A DNA stretch of 58,944 nucleotides from Cytobacillus sp. NCCP-133. Lineage in GTDB: Bacteria > Bacillota > Bacilli > Bacillales > Cytobacillaceae. Of this stretch, positions 48,812 to 58,849 are shown one piece after another; the stretch's first letter is position 1, and every line of letters begins with the position of its first letter. Made by a program: the position numbers and the translations under genes. The notes under the pieces are model-generated. The model ran no database searches, was not told the DNA's origin, and saw nothing but the letters and a program-made list of their open reading frames with translations. The stretch is taken from the NCBI RefSeq assembly GCF_026011715.1, contig NZ_BRVM01000022.1:1-58944 (forward strand), given 5' to 3'.

Positions 48812-48896
48812 ACTTTAGAATACTGTCTAGTGCAAGAAGCCTACCCCCCTCTTGTGCTTTTCGGAGGTGGTCAAGGCACCTTGCGCTTTTCTTAGG
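48812..48896 (+). repeat. Family II miniature copy i, before yacD
   Basis: About 85 bp. GTGCAAGAAGCC near the start pairs with GGCACCTTGCGC near the end, the clearest view of the family's terminal inverted repeats; only CTACCCCCC, CTTGTGCTTTTCGG and GGTGGTCAA lie between. It occupies the whole hslO-yacD gap and runs into the GGGGGAGG ribosome-binding site. Confidence 0.72.
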
Positions 48897-48907
48897 GGGA
48901 GGAGTAG

Positions 48908-49777
48908 TTGGAAAAGAGACAACTATTGATGATCATTGCAGGTTTGGTACTGCTGAATCTTATAACATTGGCCTTCTTGCTTTTTAAAGGAGATGGCGGG
49001 GAAGCAGTGGCAAAAATCGGCGGAGATAAAATCACTCGCCAGGAATGGATGAGTGAAATGGAAACAAAGTTTGGGAAAAGTACATTAAGTGAATTAATCG
49101 ATCAAAAGGTTATAGAAAAAGCCGGGAAAAAATACGGGGTGAAAATCTCTGATAAGGCTGTAGATCTTGAATTGAAAATGGTAAAGACCATGTATGGAGG
49201 CAATTTTTCCGATGAGATGAATGAAGACAAATGGCGCAGGCAAATCAAAAACAACCTCATTCTTGAAGAGCTGTTAACCGCTGATGTCTCAGTTTCAGAA
49301 GAAGAAATGAAGAGTTACTATGAGCAGAATAGCAGCCAGTTTCTTGTCCCCGATTCTTATCATATCTCTCAGATCATCGTAAAAACAAAAGAAGAAGCAG
49401 AGCAAACATTGAAGGAGTTGGAGGAAGGCTCCAGCTTCGCGGTGCTGGCGATGGAACGTTCAATCGATGAATTTACTGCCAACCAGGGAGGGAGTGCTGG
49501 TTACATCAATGAAGATGATGAACACCTATCAGCAGACATCCTTAAACAGGTTAGAGGTCTAAAGCCTGGTAAATGGACTAAACCGATACAAACAGAAGAT
49601 GGATATGCCATTGTGATGCTGCATGAGCATTTAAAAGGAGAGAATTATTCCTTTGAAGATGTGAAAAATATGATTCGCCGCCAGATTGCCCTTGAGCAGA
49701 TGGATGTTCCAGTTTCCGCAAAACCATTTTGGAAAGAAGCGGATGTGGAATGGTTTTACGGGGAAGAAGAAATATAA
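48908..49777 (+). CDS. yacD: YacD, PpiC-type peptidyl-prolyl isomerase (PrsA/SurA-like)
   Basis: 289-residue membrane-anchored foldase candidate. One N-terminal hydrophobic segment (about 6-24, LLMIIAGLVLLNLITLAFLLF) without a lipobox Cys, a SurA-N-like helical region (30-125) and a parvulin PpiC domain (about 138-235: DSYHISQIIVKTKEEAEQTL, GGSAGYIN, LKPGKWTKPIQTEDGYAIVML). Probably acts on exported proteins outside the membrane; role unproven. TTG start with GGGGGAGG 6 nt upstream; no ATG is available nearby. Confidence 0.9.
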   Translation: MEKRQLLMIIAGLVLLNLITLAFLLFKGDGGEAVAKIGGDKITRQEWMSEMETKFGKSTLSELIDQKVIEKAGKKYGVKISDKAVDLELKMVKTMYGGNFSDEMNEDKWRRQIKNNLILEELLTADVSVSEEEMKSYYEQNSSQFLVPDSYHISQIIVKTKEEAEQTLKELEEGSSFAVLAMERSIDEFTANQGGSAGYINEDDEHLSADILKQVRGLKPGKWTKPIQTEDGYAIVMLHEHLKGENYSFEDVKNMIRRQIALEQMDVPVSAKPFWKEADVEWFYGEEEI

Positions 49778-49779
49778 GT

Positions 49780-49810
49780 AAAAAACACGGAGCAGTTTTC
49801 CGTGTTTTTT
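49780..49810 (+). terminator. Intrinsic terminator after yacD
   Basis: AAAAAACACGG and CCGTGTTTTTT arms with a 9-nt loop; A/T ends could act in both directions. Confidence 0.87.
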
Positions 49811-49921
49811 ACTACATAAAGAAAGATTGCGGTCCGGAGTGAGTATCATGTATATAGATGGGTAATTTAATTATAATGATGACAAAAGTATGAATTTTCT
49901 TTTAAAAGACATTCAAATTCA

Positions 49922-49950
49922 TTGACATTCCCATTGGAAATTGGTAATTT
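49922..49950 (+). promoter_or_regulatory. SigA promoter of cysK
   Basis: TTGACA (49922-49927), 17-bp spacer, TAATTT (49945-49950). GGAAAT occurs in the spacer and again at 49975-49980, reminiscent of CymR half-sites, but the full CymR motif is not matched. Confidence 0.6.
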
Positions 49951-49994
49951 TATATTAAACCAATAAAAATAGTCGGAAATAAGGAGTGGGGAAG

Positions 49995-50924
49995 ATGGTA
50001 CGTGTAGCGAATTCAATTGCAGATCTTGTTGGACAGACACCAATTGTAAAACTAAATCGTTTAGTTGATGATAAAAGTGCAGATGTTTATCTGAAATTAG
50101 AATACATGAATCCTGGAAGCAGTGTAAAAGATCGTATTGCCCTGGCGATGATTAGTGCGGCAGAGCAAAATGGCAGCCTTAAACCGGGTGATACCATTAT
50201 TGAGCCGACAAGCGGCAACACAGGAATTGGGCTTGCGATGATTGCAGCAGCAAAAGGCTATAAAGCAGTTCTTGTCATGCCGGAGACGATGAGTATGGAG
50301 CGCCGCAATCTGCTTCGTGCTTACGGTGCCGATCTTGTATTGACACCTGGACCGGAAGGAATGGGCGGGGCGATCCGCAAGGCGCAGGAATTGGCGAAAG
50401 AAAATGGCTATTTCGTGCCTCAGCAGTTTGAAAACCCTGCAAACCCTGAAATCCACCGTTTAACAACAGGACCTGAAATCACAGAGCAAATGGGCGACCA
50501 GCTGGATGCCTTCGTATCCGGAGTCGGAACAGGCGGAACCATTACAGGTGCTGGTAAAGTGCTTCGTGAAAAGTATGAAAACATTAAAATTTATGCAGTT
50601 GAACCAACCGATTCACCTGTACTATCAGGCGGTAAGCCGGGTCCTCATAAAATCCAGGGCATTGGAGCAGGATTTATACCGGATACCCTAGATACAAAGA
50701 TTTATGATGAAGTGATTCAAATTTCGAATGAAGAAGCATTTGATTATGCCCGCCGCGCGGCTAAGGAAGAAGGAATCCTTGGAGGTATCTCATCTGGTGC
50801 GGCGATCAGTGCGGCGCTAAAAGTTGCCAAAGAGCTTGGTAAAGGGAAAAAGGTCCTGGCCATTATTCCAAGTAATGGCGAACGTTATTTAAGTACTCCA
50901 TTATATCAATTTGAAGCTGAATAA
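49995..50924 (+). CDS. cysK: Cysteine synthase A
   Basis: O-acetylserine (thiol)-lyase: O-acetylserine plus sulfide gives cysteine; PLP-dependent. 309 residues. Lys45 in NPGSSVKDR binds PLP; TSGNTG near 72-77 is the substrate loop; [10 protein letters not shown] near 178-187 binds the cofactor phosphate; SSGAAI near 266-271 contacts the pyridine. ATG 49995 has AAGGAG at 8-nt spacing; GTG 49986 overlaps the site. In B. subtilis CysK also senses O-acetylserine for CymR. Confidence 0.97.
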   Translation: MVRVANSIADLVGQTPIVKLNRLVDDKSADVYLKLEYMNPGSSVKDRIALAMISAAEQNGSLKPGDTIIEPTSGNTGIGLAMIAAAKGYKAVLVMPETMSMERRNLLRAYGADLVLTPGPEGMGGAIRKAQELAKENGYFVPQQFENPANPEIHRLTTGPEITEQMGDQLDAFVSGVGTGGTITGAGKVLREKYENIKIYAVEPTDSPVLSGGKPGPHKIQGIGAGFIPDTLDTKIYDEVIQISNEEAFDYARRAAKEEGILGGISSGAAISAALKVAKELGKGKKVLAIIPSNGERYLSTPLYQFEAE

Positions 50925-50931
50925 TAGAAAT

Positions 50932-50964
50932 AACAGCGGTCTCCAATGGCCGCTGTTTTTTTGT
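50932..50964 (+). terminator. Intrinsic terminator after cysK
   Basis: AACAGCGG / CCGCTGTT arms, 10-nt loop, seven T; separates cysK from the folate cluster. Confidence 0.88.
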
Positions 50965-51050
50965 GTGCTTAGCAATTTTAATAAAAATTATGAAAGCATG
51001 CCTCACTTCATGTATGATGAAAAAAGAGAAATACATAGGGGTGACATTCA

Positions 51051-52466
51051 TTGAAGCAGCTTCACATCCATGCCAAAAATATACCTTATACATATAATCG
51101 ATTTTTCCGCCAATACCGACGGCTGTCGGAGGGATTGACACATCATGTTTTACTTGAAAGCGGACGAGGCGGCAGGTACAGTATTGCTGCTTTCAATCCG
51201 GAAGCTATTTTAACAGGCAAGAACTCAAAGCTTGAAATAGTTAAGAATGGTGAAAAACAGGTGCTGGAAGGCAACCCTCTGTACTTGATGCAGGAATGGC
51301 TGGACCAATATAAAACGGATAAGCTGGATGAACTTCCCGACTTTCAGGGAGGAGCAATTGGGTTCATCAGCTATGATTACGCACGGTATATTGAAAAGCT
51401 TCCAAATGAGGCTCAAGACGATCTGCAAATTCCTGATATCCACTTTTTTATTTATAATGAATGCTTTGTCTTTGACCATGAAACGGAAAAGCTCTGGCTG
51501 ATTTTCTTATATGAAAAAAGGGAAGAGCACACGATTGAGGAACGGGCAGAGAATTGGGAGCAGAGATGGAAGAATGAAAGTGAGGAGCCTTCTGCGAAAG
51601 CAGAATATAATCAGGCTGAAAATACACTAGGTGTATCCATGAATGAAGAAGAATTCATGGCGGCTGTCAGGAGTGTTCAGGAATATATTTCACAGGGAGA
51701 TGTCTTTCAGGTGAATCTTTCGGTACGCCAAAGCCGCCCAATTCATATTCAGGCCATGGATGTATACGAGCAGCTGAGAGCTTTAAACCCGTCTCCATAT
51801 ATGGGGTATTTTCACACGCCGGGATACCAGCTTGTCAGCGGATCTCCGGAACTGCTGATTAAGAAAAAAGGAAACATCGTCAGCACGCGGCCGATTGCCG
51901 GGACAAGATCCCGCGGGATGGACTATGAGGAGGACCTCATGCTCGCCAGTGAATTGATTGAAAATGAAAAAGAGCGTGCTGAGCACGTAATGCTGGTCGA
52001 TCTGGAGCGAAATGACCTGGGAAGAGTCTGCAAATATGGTTCCGTAACAGTGGATGAATTTATGGTCATTGAAAAATACTCACATGTGATGCATATCGTC
52101 TCCAATGTAAAAGGGGAGCTTGCAGACGGCAAGAATGCTGTTGATATCATCGACGCTGTGTTTCCGGGAGGGACCATTACGGGTGCTCCAAAGGTGCGGA
52201 CCATGGAGATCATTGAAAAGCTTGAACCGGTAACAAGAGGACCATATACTGGCTCTCTTGGCTGGATTAATTTCAGCGGAGATCTTGAACTGAACATCAT
52301 CATACGTACAATGCTTGTTAAAGAAGGACTGGCCCATGTTCAGGCGGGTGCCGGAATTGTCATTGACTCCAATCAAAAAAATGAATACAAAGAGTCGCTG
52401 AAAAAGGCAATGGCTCTTTGGAAAGCAAAAGAACTCGCAGAACAGTCAAAAGGGGATCAGCTATGA
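51051..52466 (+). CDS. pabB: Aminodeoxychorismate synthase component I
   Basis: With PabA makes 4-amino-4-deoxychorismate from chorismate and glutamine, for p-aminobenzoate. 471 residues of the chorismate-binding family: N-terminal anthranilate-synthase-I domain and catalytic C-terminal half with [25 protein letters not shown] near 265-289, [18 protein letters not shown] near 317-334 and [19 protein letters not shown] near 368-386. TTG start after AGGGGTGA, with no ATG nearby. First gene of the folate operon; overlaps pabA by 4 nt. Confidence 0.94.
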   Translation: MKQLHIHAKNIPYTYNRFFRQYRRLSEGLTHHVLLESGRGGRYSIAAFNPEAILTGKNSKLEIVKNGEKQVLEGNPLYLMQEWLDQYKTDKLDELPDFQGGAIGFISYDYARYIEKLPNEAQDDLQIPDIHFFIYNECFVFDHETEKLWLIFLYEKREEHTIEERAENWEQRWKNESEEPSAKAEYNQAENTLGVSMNEEEFMAAVRSVQEYISQGDVFQVNLSVRQSRPIHIQAMDVYEQLRALNPSPYMGYFHTPGYQLVSGSPELLIKKKGNIVSTRPIAGTRSRGMDYEEDLMLASELIENEKERAEHVMLVDLERNDLGRVCKYGSVTVDEFMVIEKYSHVMHIVSNVKGELADGKNAVDIIDAVFPGGTITGAPKVRTMEIIEKLEPVTRGPYTGSLGWINFSGDLELNIIIRTMLVKEGLAHVQAGAGIVIDSNQKNEYKESLKKAMALWKAKELAEQSKGDQL

Positions 52467-53056
52467 TTTATATAATCGATAATTACGATTCTTTTACGTA
52501 TAATCTCGTACAGTACCTCGGTGAATTAGGCGAAGAGCTGGTTGTAAAAAGAAACGATGAAACGTCTATTTCTGAAATAGGCGGTTTTCAGCCAAAGTTC
52601 TTAATGATCTCTCCGGGGCCGTGCAGCCCGAATGAAGCAGGCATAAGCCTGGAAGCAATTGAAGCATTTGCTGGCAAAATCCCTGTTTTTGGGGTTTGTC
52701 TGGGACATCAGTCCATTGCTCAAGTATTCGGCGGGGATGTGGTACAGGCCGAGCGTCTTATGCATGGAAAAACCTCTGAGATCTTTCATGATGGAAAAAC
52801 GATCTTTAATGGTTTGCCTAATCCGTTTCCTGCTACCCGCTACCATTCGCTGATCGTAAAAAAGGAAACTCTCCCTGATTGTCTTGAGGTCTCGGCCTGG
52901 ACAGCTGAGGGGGAAATAATGGCCCTACGCCATAAGGAGCTTCCAGTAGAGGGAGTGCAATTCCATCCGGAGTCGATTATGACAACTGCCGGCAAGGAAC
53001 TGCTGCAGAACTTTATTCAGCATTACAAAGCTTCATTGCAGACAGAGGGGCTGTAA
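52463..53056 (+). CDS. pabA: Glutamine amidotransferase component (PabA/TrpG)
   Basis: Class I glutaminase that supplies ammonia to PabB and, in B. subtilis, also to anthranilate synthase TrpE. 197 residues. Nucleophile Cys79 in FGVCLGHQ, oxyanion region [13 protein letters not shown] near 48-60, catalytic His/Glu in VQFHPESI near 168-175. ATG overlaps the pabB stop (ATGA) and follows AGGGGATC; 15 upstream in-frame codons belong to pabB. If no separate trpG exists it would serve both pathways, which the window cannot show. Confidence 0.95.
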   Translation: MIYIIDNYDSFTYNLVQYLGELGEELVVKRNDETSISEIGGFQPKFLMISPGPCSPNEAGISLEAIEAFAGKIPVFGVCLGHQSIAQVFGGDVVQAERLMHGKTSEIFHDGKTIFNGLPNPFPATRYHSLIVKKETLPDCLEVSAWTAEGEIMALRHKELPVEGVQFHPESIMTTAGKELLQNFIQHYKASLQTEGL

Positions 53057-53059
53057 ACC

Positions 53060-53917
53060 TTGTATATTTACATGAATGGAGAAGTTGTCAGGAAAGAGGA
53101 AGCAAGGATTTCCCCCTTTGATCATGGTTTTTTATATGGGATGGGACTGTTTGAAACATTCCGTGTCTACAATGGTCACCCATTTTTACTTGATGACCAT
53201 CTGAAACGGCTAAACCGGAGTCTGAAGGTTCTAAATATCAAAGCAAGCTATAAAAGAATACATGTGCTAGAAGTGCTTGAAAGTCTGCTCAAGAAAAACG
53301 GATACCAGAATGCCTATATCAGGATGAATGTGTCAGCGGGGAGCGGTGAGATTGGCCTTCAGACAGATCCGTACATAAACCCGAATATGCTCATTTTCTG
53401 CAAGCCGCTCCCTCCAAGGAGTGCGGACCAGGAAAAGCAGGCAGTATTGCTGAAGATCCCCCGCAATACACCTGAAGGGACAGAACGTCTGAAGTCCCAT
53501 CATTATTTAAATAATATCCTGGCAAAAAGAGAAGCGGGAGACCATCCTGGCATAGAAGGTATATTTCTGACAAAGGAAGGATTTCTGGCAGAAGGAGTCG
53601 TATCGAACCTGTTCTGGATAAAAGCCGGTTGTCTGTTCACCCCCTCTCGTGAGACAGGAATCCTGAATGGCGTTACTAGAAGATATGTAATCAGGCTTGC
53701 AGAGAAACTGGGGATGAATGTGCAGGAAGACATGTATAGACCAGAGGCTGTACCTGAGGCAGATGAAGCTTTTGTAACGAATTCCATTCAGGAGATAGTT
53801 CCCCTTTCATCATTTGATAGCCATCCTATGCCAGGAATGTCCGGTAAGAAAACAGCAGAGCTCCAGCTGCATTATGAAAATCACTGTGAACACTTATGGA
53901 GCAGGAATGAACTGTAG
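53060..53917 (+). CDS. pabC: 4-amino-4-deoxychorismate lyase
   Basis: PLP enzyme of the branched-chain aminotransferase fold (class IV) that splits aminodeoxychorismate into p-aminobenzoate and pyruvate. 285 residues. SPFDHGFLYGMGLFETFR near 18-35, PLP lysine Lys145 in RLKSHHYLNN, EGVVSNLFW near 180-188 and TNSIQEIVPL near 242-251. TTG 53060 follows GAGGGGC and yields MYIYMNGEVV; ATG 53072 is a shorter alternative. Three nucleotides after pabA. Confidence 0.93.
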   Translation: MYIYMNGEVVRKEEARISPFDHGFLYGMGLFETFRVYNGHPFLLDDHLKRLNRSLKVLNIKASYKRIHVLEVLESLLKKNGYQNAYIRMNVSAGSGEIGLQTDPYINPNMLIFCKPLPPRSADQEKQAVLLKIPRNTPEGTERLKSHHYLNNILAKREAGDHPGIEGIFLTKEGFLAEGVVSNLFWIKAGCLFTPSRETGILNGVTRRYVIRLAEKLGMNVQEDMYRPEAVPEADEAFVTNSIQEIVPLSSFDSHPMPGMSGKKTAELQLHYENHCEHLWSRNEL

Positions 53918-53928
53918 GAGGATTCATA

Positions 53929-54765
53929 ATGTCTAAAACAACAATTCAGTGTGGGCCATATACATTAGATTACGGGAAAAAAACCATTGTAATGGGAATT
54001 TTGAATGCAACCCCCGATTCATTTTCGGATGGGGGCAAATACAATCATCTGGATCTGGCAGTCAAGCATGCTCTGGAAATGGTTGAAGACGGAGCAGATA
54101 TCATTGATGTCGGGGGAGAATCAACCCGTCCTGGATTTGATCCGGTGCCTGCAGACGAAGAGCTGAAACGTGTTCTTCCTGTCATTGAGGCGATCTCAAA
54201 GGAAGTGGAGGTACCGATATCAATCGATACCTATAAAGCTGAAGTTGCTAAGCTGGCCATCGAAGCCGGTGCTCATATTATCAATGATGTCTGGGGTGCC
54301 AAAGCGGATCCTGAAATGGCATCAGTCGCAGCGGAAACGGGGGCGCCGATTATCTTAATGCATAACCGCAAAGATATGGAATATACTTCATTTTTCCGTG
54401 ATGTCGTGAATGACCTGTATGAAAGTATCGCGCTTGTAAAGACTGCAGGTGTTAAGGATGAGAACATTATTCTTGACCCGGGCATCGGTTTTGCCAAAAA
54501 CTTGAACTATAACCTGCAAATGATGAGGGATTTGGACAAGCTTGCTGCCATCGGTTACCCTCTGCTGCTTGGAGCATCGAAAAAGCGGATGATTGGAACC
54601 ATTCTTGACCTTCCGGTTGAGGAAAGGACAGAAGGAACAGGAGCGACAGTTTGCTATGGCATCCAAAAAGGCTGTCAAATGATTCGCATCCATGACGTAA
54701 AGGAAATGAGCCGGATGGCTAAAATGATGGACGCTTTGATGGGAAAAGGTGAATGCGATGGATAA
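53929..54765 (+). CDS. folP: Dihydropteroate synthase
   Basis: Condenses p-aminobenzoate with hydroxymethyl-dihydropterin diphosphate; the sulfonamide target (sul in B. subtilis). 278-residue TIM barrel with MGILNATPDSFSDGGKY near 22-38, DVGGESTRPG near 61-70, IDTYKAEVA, IINDVWG near 118-124, DPGIGFAKN near 184-192 and LGASKKRMIG near 217-226. ATG with GGAGG upstream, 11 nt after pabC. Overlaps folB by 8 nt. Confidence 0.97.
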   Translation: MSKTTIQCGPYTLDYGKKTIVMGILNATPDSFSDGGKYNHLDLAVKHALEMVEDGADIIDVGGESTRPGFDPVPADEELKRVLPVIEAISKEVEVPISIDTYKAEVAKLAIEAGAHIINDVWGAKADPEMASVAAETGAPIILMHNRKDMEYTSFFRDVVNDLYESIALVKTAGVKDENIILDPGIGFAKNLNYNLQMMRDLDKLAAIGYPLLLGASKKRMIGTILDLPVEERTEGTGATVCYGIQKGCQMIRIHDVKEMSRMAKMMDALMGKGECDG

Positions 54766-55120
54766 AATCTATGTGAACCGAATGGAGTTTTATGGCTACC
54801 ATGGCGTTTTTCCGGAAGAAACACGGCTTGGCCAGCGCTTTGCCGTAGACCTTACCGTGGAAGCAGACCTGAAAAAAGCAGGGGAAACGGATAATCTCGA
54901 TGACTCCATCAACTATGGCGAGCTGTATGCAGTTTGCAAAGAGGTTGTGGAAGGAAAGCCCTATAAACTGGTTGAAGCTGTAGCAGAAAAGCTGGCAGCA
55001 GAACTTCTTGCGCATTTTCCGCTGATTCTGGAGTTGACTGTAAAAGTAATCAAGCCGGATCCGCCCATTCCTGGCCACTATCAATCAGTTGCCGTTGAAA
55101 TTAGGAGAGGCAGATCATGA
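54758..55120 (+). CDS. folB: Dihydroneopterin aldolase
   Basis: Cleaves 7,8-dihydroneopterin to 6-hydroxymethyl-dihydropterin and glycolaldehyde. 120-residue tunnelling fold. MEFYGYHGVFPEE near 8-20 with catalytic Glu/Tyr region, SINYGELYAVCKEVVEGKPYKLVEAVAEKLA near 50-80, and the conserved Lys in VKVIKPDPPIPGHY near 97-110. ATG 54758 follows GGTGA; the in-frame GTG at 54749 lies in folP. Overlaps folK by 4 nt. Confidence 0.96.
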   Translation: MDKIYVNRMEFYGYHGVFPEETRLGQRFAVDLTVEADLKKAGETDNLDDSINYGELYAVCKEVVEGKPYKLVEAVAEKLAAELLAHFPLILELTVKVIKPDPPIPGHYQSVAVEIRRGRS

Positions 55121-55644
55121 AAAATTCCGCTTTTATTGCACTTGGCTCAAATATTGGCAGCCGGTCGGATCACTTAAAGGAAGCCATTGAGATGATTGAT
55201 CAGCTTCCGGATACTGAGGTGGTAAATACTTCATCTATTTACGAAACCAACCCGGTTGGTTATGAAGATCAAGAACCATTTTTAAATATGGCAATTCAAA
55301 TTTATACAGATTTAAACCCTTTTGAATTGCTGGATACATGCCTTGATATAGAATTAAAACTTGGAAGAAAAAGGGTAATCCGTTGGGGCCCCCGGACAAT
55401 AGACCTTGACATTTTGCTGTATAATCACGAAAATATTGAAACAGAGAAGCTTATTGTTCCTCATCCTCGGATGCATGAAAGAGCATTTGTCCTTGTTCCT
55501 CTTTTAGAGGTTGATTCCAGCATCAGGCTTTCGAAGATGGAGAGGCCCTTAATTTCAATACTGGAAGCTATACCTGACAGAGAGGGAGTACGGATATGGA
55601 AGCAGAAAAATGGGGAAGACGTATTCGCGCTTTTCGAAAGTTAA
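55117..55644 (+). CDS. folK: 6-hydroxymethyl-7,8-dihydropterin pyrophosphokinase
   Basis: Transfers diphosphate from ATP to hydroxymethyl-dihydropterin, giving the folP substrate. 175 residues. IALGSNIGSRSDHLKEAIE near 5-23, NPVGYEDQEPFLNMAIQI near 47-64, and the signature RWGPRTIDLDILLY near 90-103 plus VPHPRMHERAFVLVPL near 114-129. Start overlaps the folB stop (ATGA); its 3' end overlaps yazB by 49 nt. Confidence 0.96.
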   Translation: MKNSAFIALGSNIGSRSDHLKEAIEMIDQLPDTEVVNTSSIYETNPVGYEDQEPFLNMAIQIYTDLNPFELLDTCLDIELKLGRKRVIRWGPRTIDLDILLYNHENIETEKLIVPHPRMHERAFVLVPLLEVDSSIRLSKMERPLISILEAIPDREGVRIWKQKNGEDVFALFES

Positions 55645-55811
55645 AGGGATTTACGCAAGAAGGGTTTGCGAAAGAGCTGGGTGTATCGGTTTCGATATTA
55701 GGTGAAATTGAAAGAGGAAACCGCATGCCTGCACCGGCTTTAATTGAAAAGATCGCTCTGGCGCTTAAAGTAACACAGGAAGAATTGGCTCCCAGGCAGG
55801 AGCACGATTAA
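55596..55811 (+). CDS. yazB: Small XRE-type helix-turn-helix protein YazB
   Basis: 71-residue single-domain Cro/CI-type DNA-binding protein: RRIRAFRKLKGFTQEGFAKELGVSVSILGEIERGNRMP spans the helix-turn-helix (about 7-44), followed by one dimerisation helix. It lies in the folate cluster in bacilli; the target is unknown and autogenous control of the cluster is only a guess. ATG with GGGAG upstream lies inside folK, in another frame. Confidence 0.9.
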   Translation: MEAEKWGRRIRAFRKLKGFTQEGFAKELGVSVSILGEIERGNRMPAPALIEKIALALKVTQEELAPRQEHD

Positions 55812-55848
55812 TATATACGTTTGAATATTTTAAAAGGAGGTGCAATTC

Positions 55849-56850
55849 ATGTTCAAAATTGGCGATATCAAGTTGAAAAACCGCGTTGTACTGGCTCCAA
55901 TGGCCGGAGTGTGCAACTCTGCTTTCCGTCTGACTGTAAAAGAATTCGGTGCCGGTCTCGTATGTGCTGAGATGGTCAGCGACAAGGGCATTGTCTTCAA
56001 AAATGAAAGAACTATGAACATGCTTTATATTGATGAAAGAGAAAAGCCGCTAAGCCTGCAGATTTTCGGAGGCGAAAAAGAAACGCTTGTAGAAGCGGCG
56101 AAGTTTGTTGATAAAAATACAAATGCAGATATCATCGACATTAACATGGGATGTCCTGTTCCAAAAATCACAAAATGTGATGCAGGTGCCAAGTGGCTAC
56201 TTGATCCGGATAAAATTTATGAAATGGTCTCAGTTGTGATAGATGCTGTAGAAAAGCCTGTCACCGTGAAAATGCGCATGGGCTGGGATGAAGATCATAT
56301 CTACGCTGTTAAAAACGCCCAGGCTGTTGAACGCGCTGGCGGTAAGGCAGTTGCGCTTCATGGCCGTACGCGTGTCCAAATGTATGAAGGAAAAGCGAAC
56401 TGGGATATCATCCGCGAAGTAAAGCAAAACATTAACATTCCGCTAATCGGAAATGGTGACGTGCAAACGCCTCAGGATGCAAAACGCATGCTGGACGAAA
56501 CAGGATGTGACGGTATCATGATTGGACGTGCTGCACTAGGAAATCCATGGATGATTTACCGCACAGTCAAATATCTTGAGACTGGTGAATTGATAGGCGA
56601 TCCATCTGTACGCGAGAAGATTGATGTGTGCATTCTTCACTTGGACCGCCTGATTTCATTAAAAGGCGAAAATATCGCAGTCCGCGAAATGAGAAAGCAT
56701 GCTGCGTGGTACCTAAAAGGAGTCCGTGGCAATGCGAAAGTCCGAAATGCCATTAACGAGTGCGATACAAGAGAAGATCTTGTTACTCTGCTGAACGCTT
56801 TAGTTATCGATGCGGAAGAAAAAGAAAAAAGCCAGACACAGGCTGGATAA
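55849..56850 (+). CDS. dusB: tRNA-dihydrouridine synthase (DusB family)
   Basis: FMN and NADPH dependent reduction of uridines to dihydrouridine in tRNA (and, reported for the B. subtilis enzyme, also rRNA). 333 residues. NRVVLAPMAGVCNSAFR near 11-27 (flavin), catalytic Cys102 in INMGCPVPKITK, KMRMGWDEDH near 140-149, HGRTRVQMYEGKANW near 168-182, and IGNGDV/IGRAALGNPW for phosphate binding. ATG 55849 follows AAAGGAGGTG; GTG 55840 is in the Shine-Dalgarno. Confidence 0.96.
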   Translation: MFKIGDIKLKNRVVLAPMAGVCNSAFRLTVKEFGAGLVCAEMVSDKGIVFKNERTMNMLYIDEREKPLSLQIFGGEKETLVEAAKFVDKNTNADIIDINMGCPVPKITKCDAGAKWLLDPDKIYEMVSVVIDAVEKPVTVKMRMGWDEDHIYAVKNAQAVERAGGKAVALHGRTRVQMYEGKANWDIIREVKQNINIPLIGNGDVQTPQDAKRMLDETGCDGIMIGRAALGNPWMIYRTVKYLETGELIGDPSVREKIDVCILHLDRLISLKGENIAVREMRKHAAWYLKGVRGNAKVRNAINECDTREDLVTLLNALVIDAEEKEKSQTQAG

Positions 56851-56862
56851 GCGGCATAAAGT

Positions 56863-56936
56863 TTGACAGGTTGTCATTCTTTGCCTATAATACTTTTGAT
56901 AAAAGGAAACTGCCAGTAAATACTGGCAGTTTTTAT
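56863..56936 (+). promoter_or_regulatory. Consensus SigA promoter followed at once by a terminator hairpin, before lysS
   Basis: TTGACA (56863-56868), 17-bp spacer, TATAAT (56886-56891). Predicted start near 56898. A perfect hairpin AAACTGCCAGT (56907-56917) / ACTGGCAGTTT (56922-56932) with T-run begins about 9 nt later. It may be simply the dusB terminator, or an attenuator for lysS whose start is 120 nt on. Confidence 0.75.
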
Positions 56937-57018
56937 TCTATTTAATATTTAGGATGTCTGATTTACTCACATTGTGTAAAATAATTGATATATACATTTT
57001 TGAAGGCCTTAGTGTTGA

Positions 57019-58545
<1,527 letters not shown>

Positions 58546-58558
58546 AACTTTATTAAAG

Positions 58559-58594
58559 AGGCAGAGCACACACAATCCGTGCTCTGCCTTTTTT
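58559..58594 (+). terminator. Intrinsic terminator after lysS
   Basis: AGGCAGAGCAC and GTGCTCTGCCTT arms, 9-nt loop, six T. Confidence 0.9.
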
Positions 58595-58731
58595 GCTTTT
58601 AAAAACAAGAACATATTTTAGGCACAAAAGCAGATTTGCATGATTGATCATTGTGTTTTAGGATATTGTTTGAACAGAATAATGAGAATATTTTTTCTTT
58701 ATCTTTTGCGAATAAAAATAAGAAAAACATA

Positions 58732-58760
58732 TTGCATGTTGTCCTGTATGGTGATATATT
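58732..58760 (+). promoter_or_regulatory. rRNA operon promoter P1
   Basis: TTGCAT (58732-58737), 17-bp spacer, TATATT (58755-58760). Confidence 0.65.
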
Positions 58761-58813
58761 TATATTCGTTGCTGCGAGACAGCGACTTGCAAAAAAGATT
58801 TTTAAAAAAGTTA

Positions 58814-58842
58814 TTGACTCAGGTGTTAAAACCTGATAAGAT
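58814..58842 (+). promoter_or_regulatory. rRNA operon promoter P2
   Basis: TTGACT (58814-58819), 17-bp spacer, TAAGAT (58837-58842), with an A-rich UP-like stretch just upstream. Spaced about 82 bp from P1, as in tandem bacillus rrn promoters. Confidence 0.75.
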
Positions 58843-58849
58843 AATAAAG

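Noticed and set aside
49930..49980. CymR operator before cysK
   Set aside because: Only GGAAAT half-sites match; the left half TAWW is absent at the required spacing.
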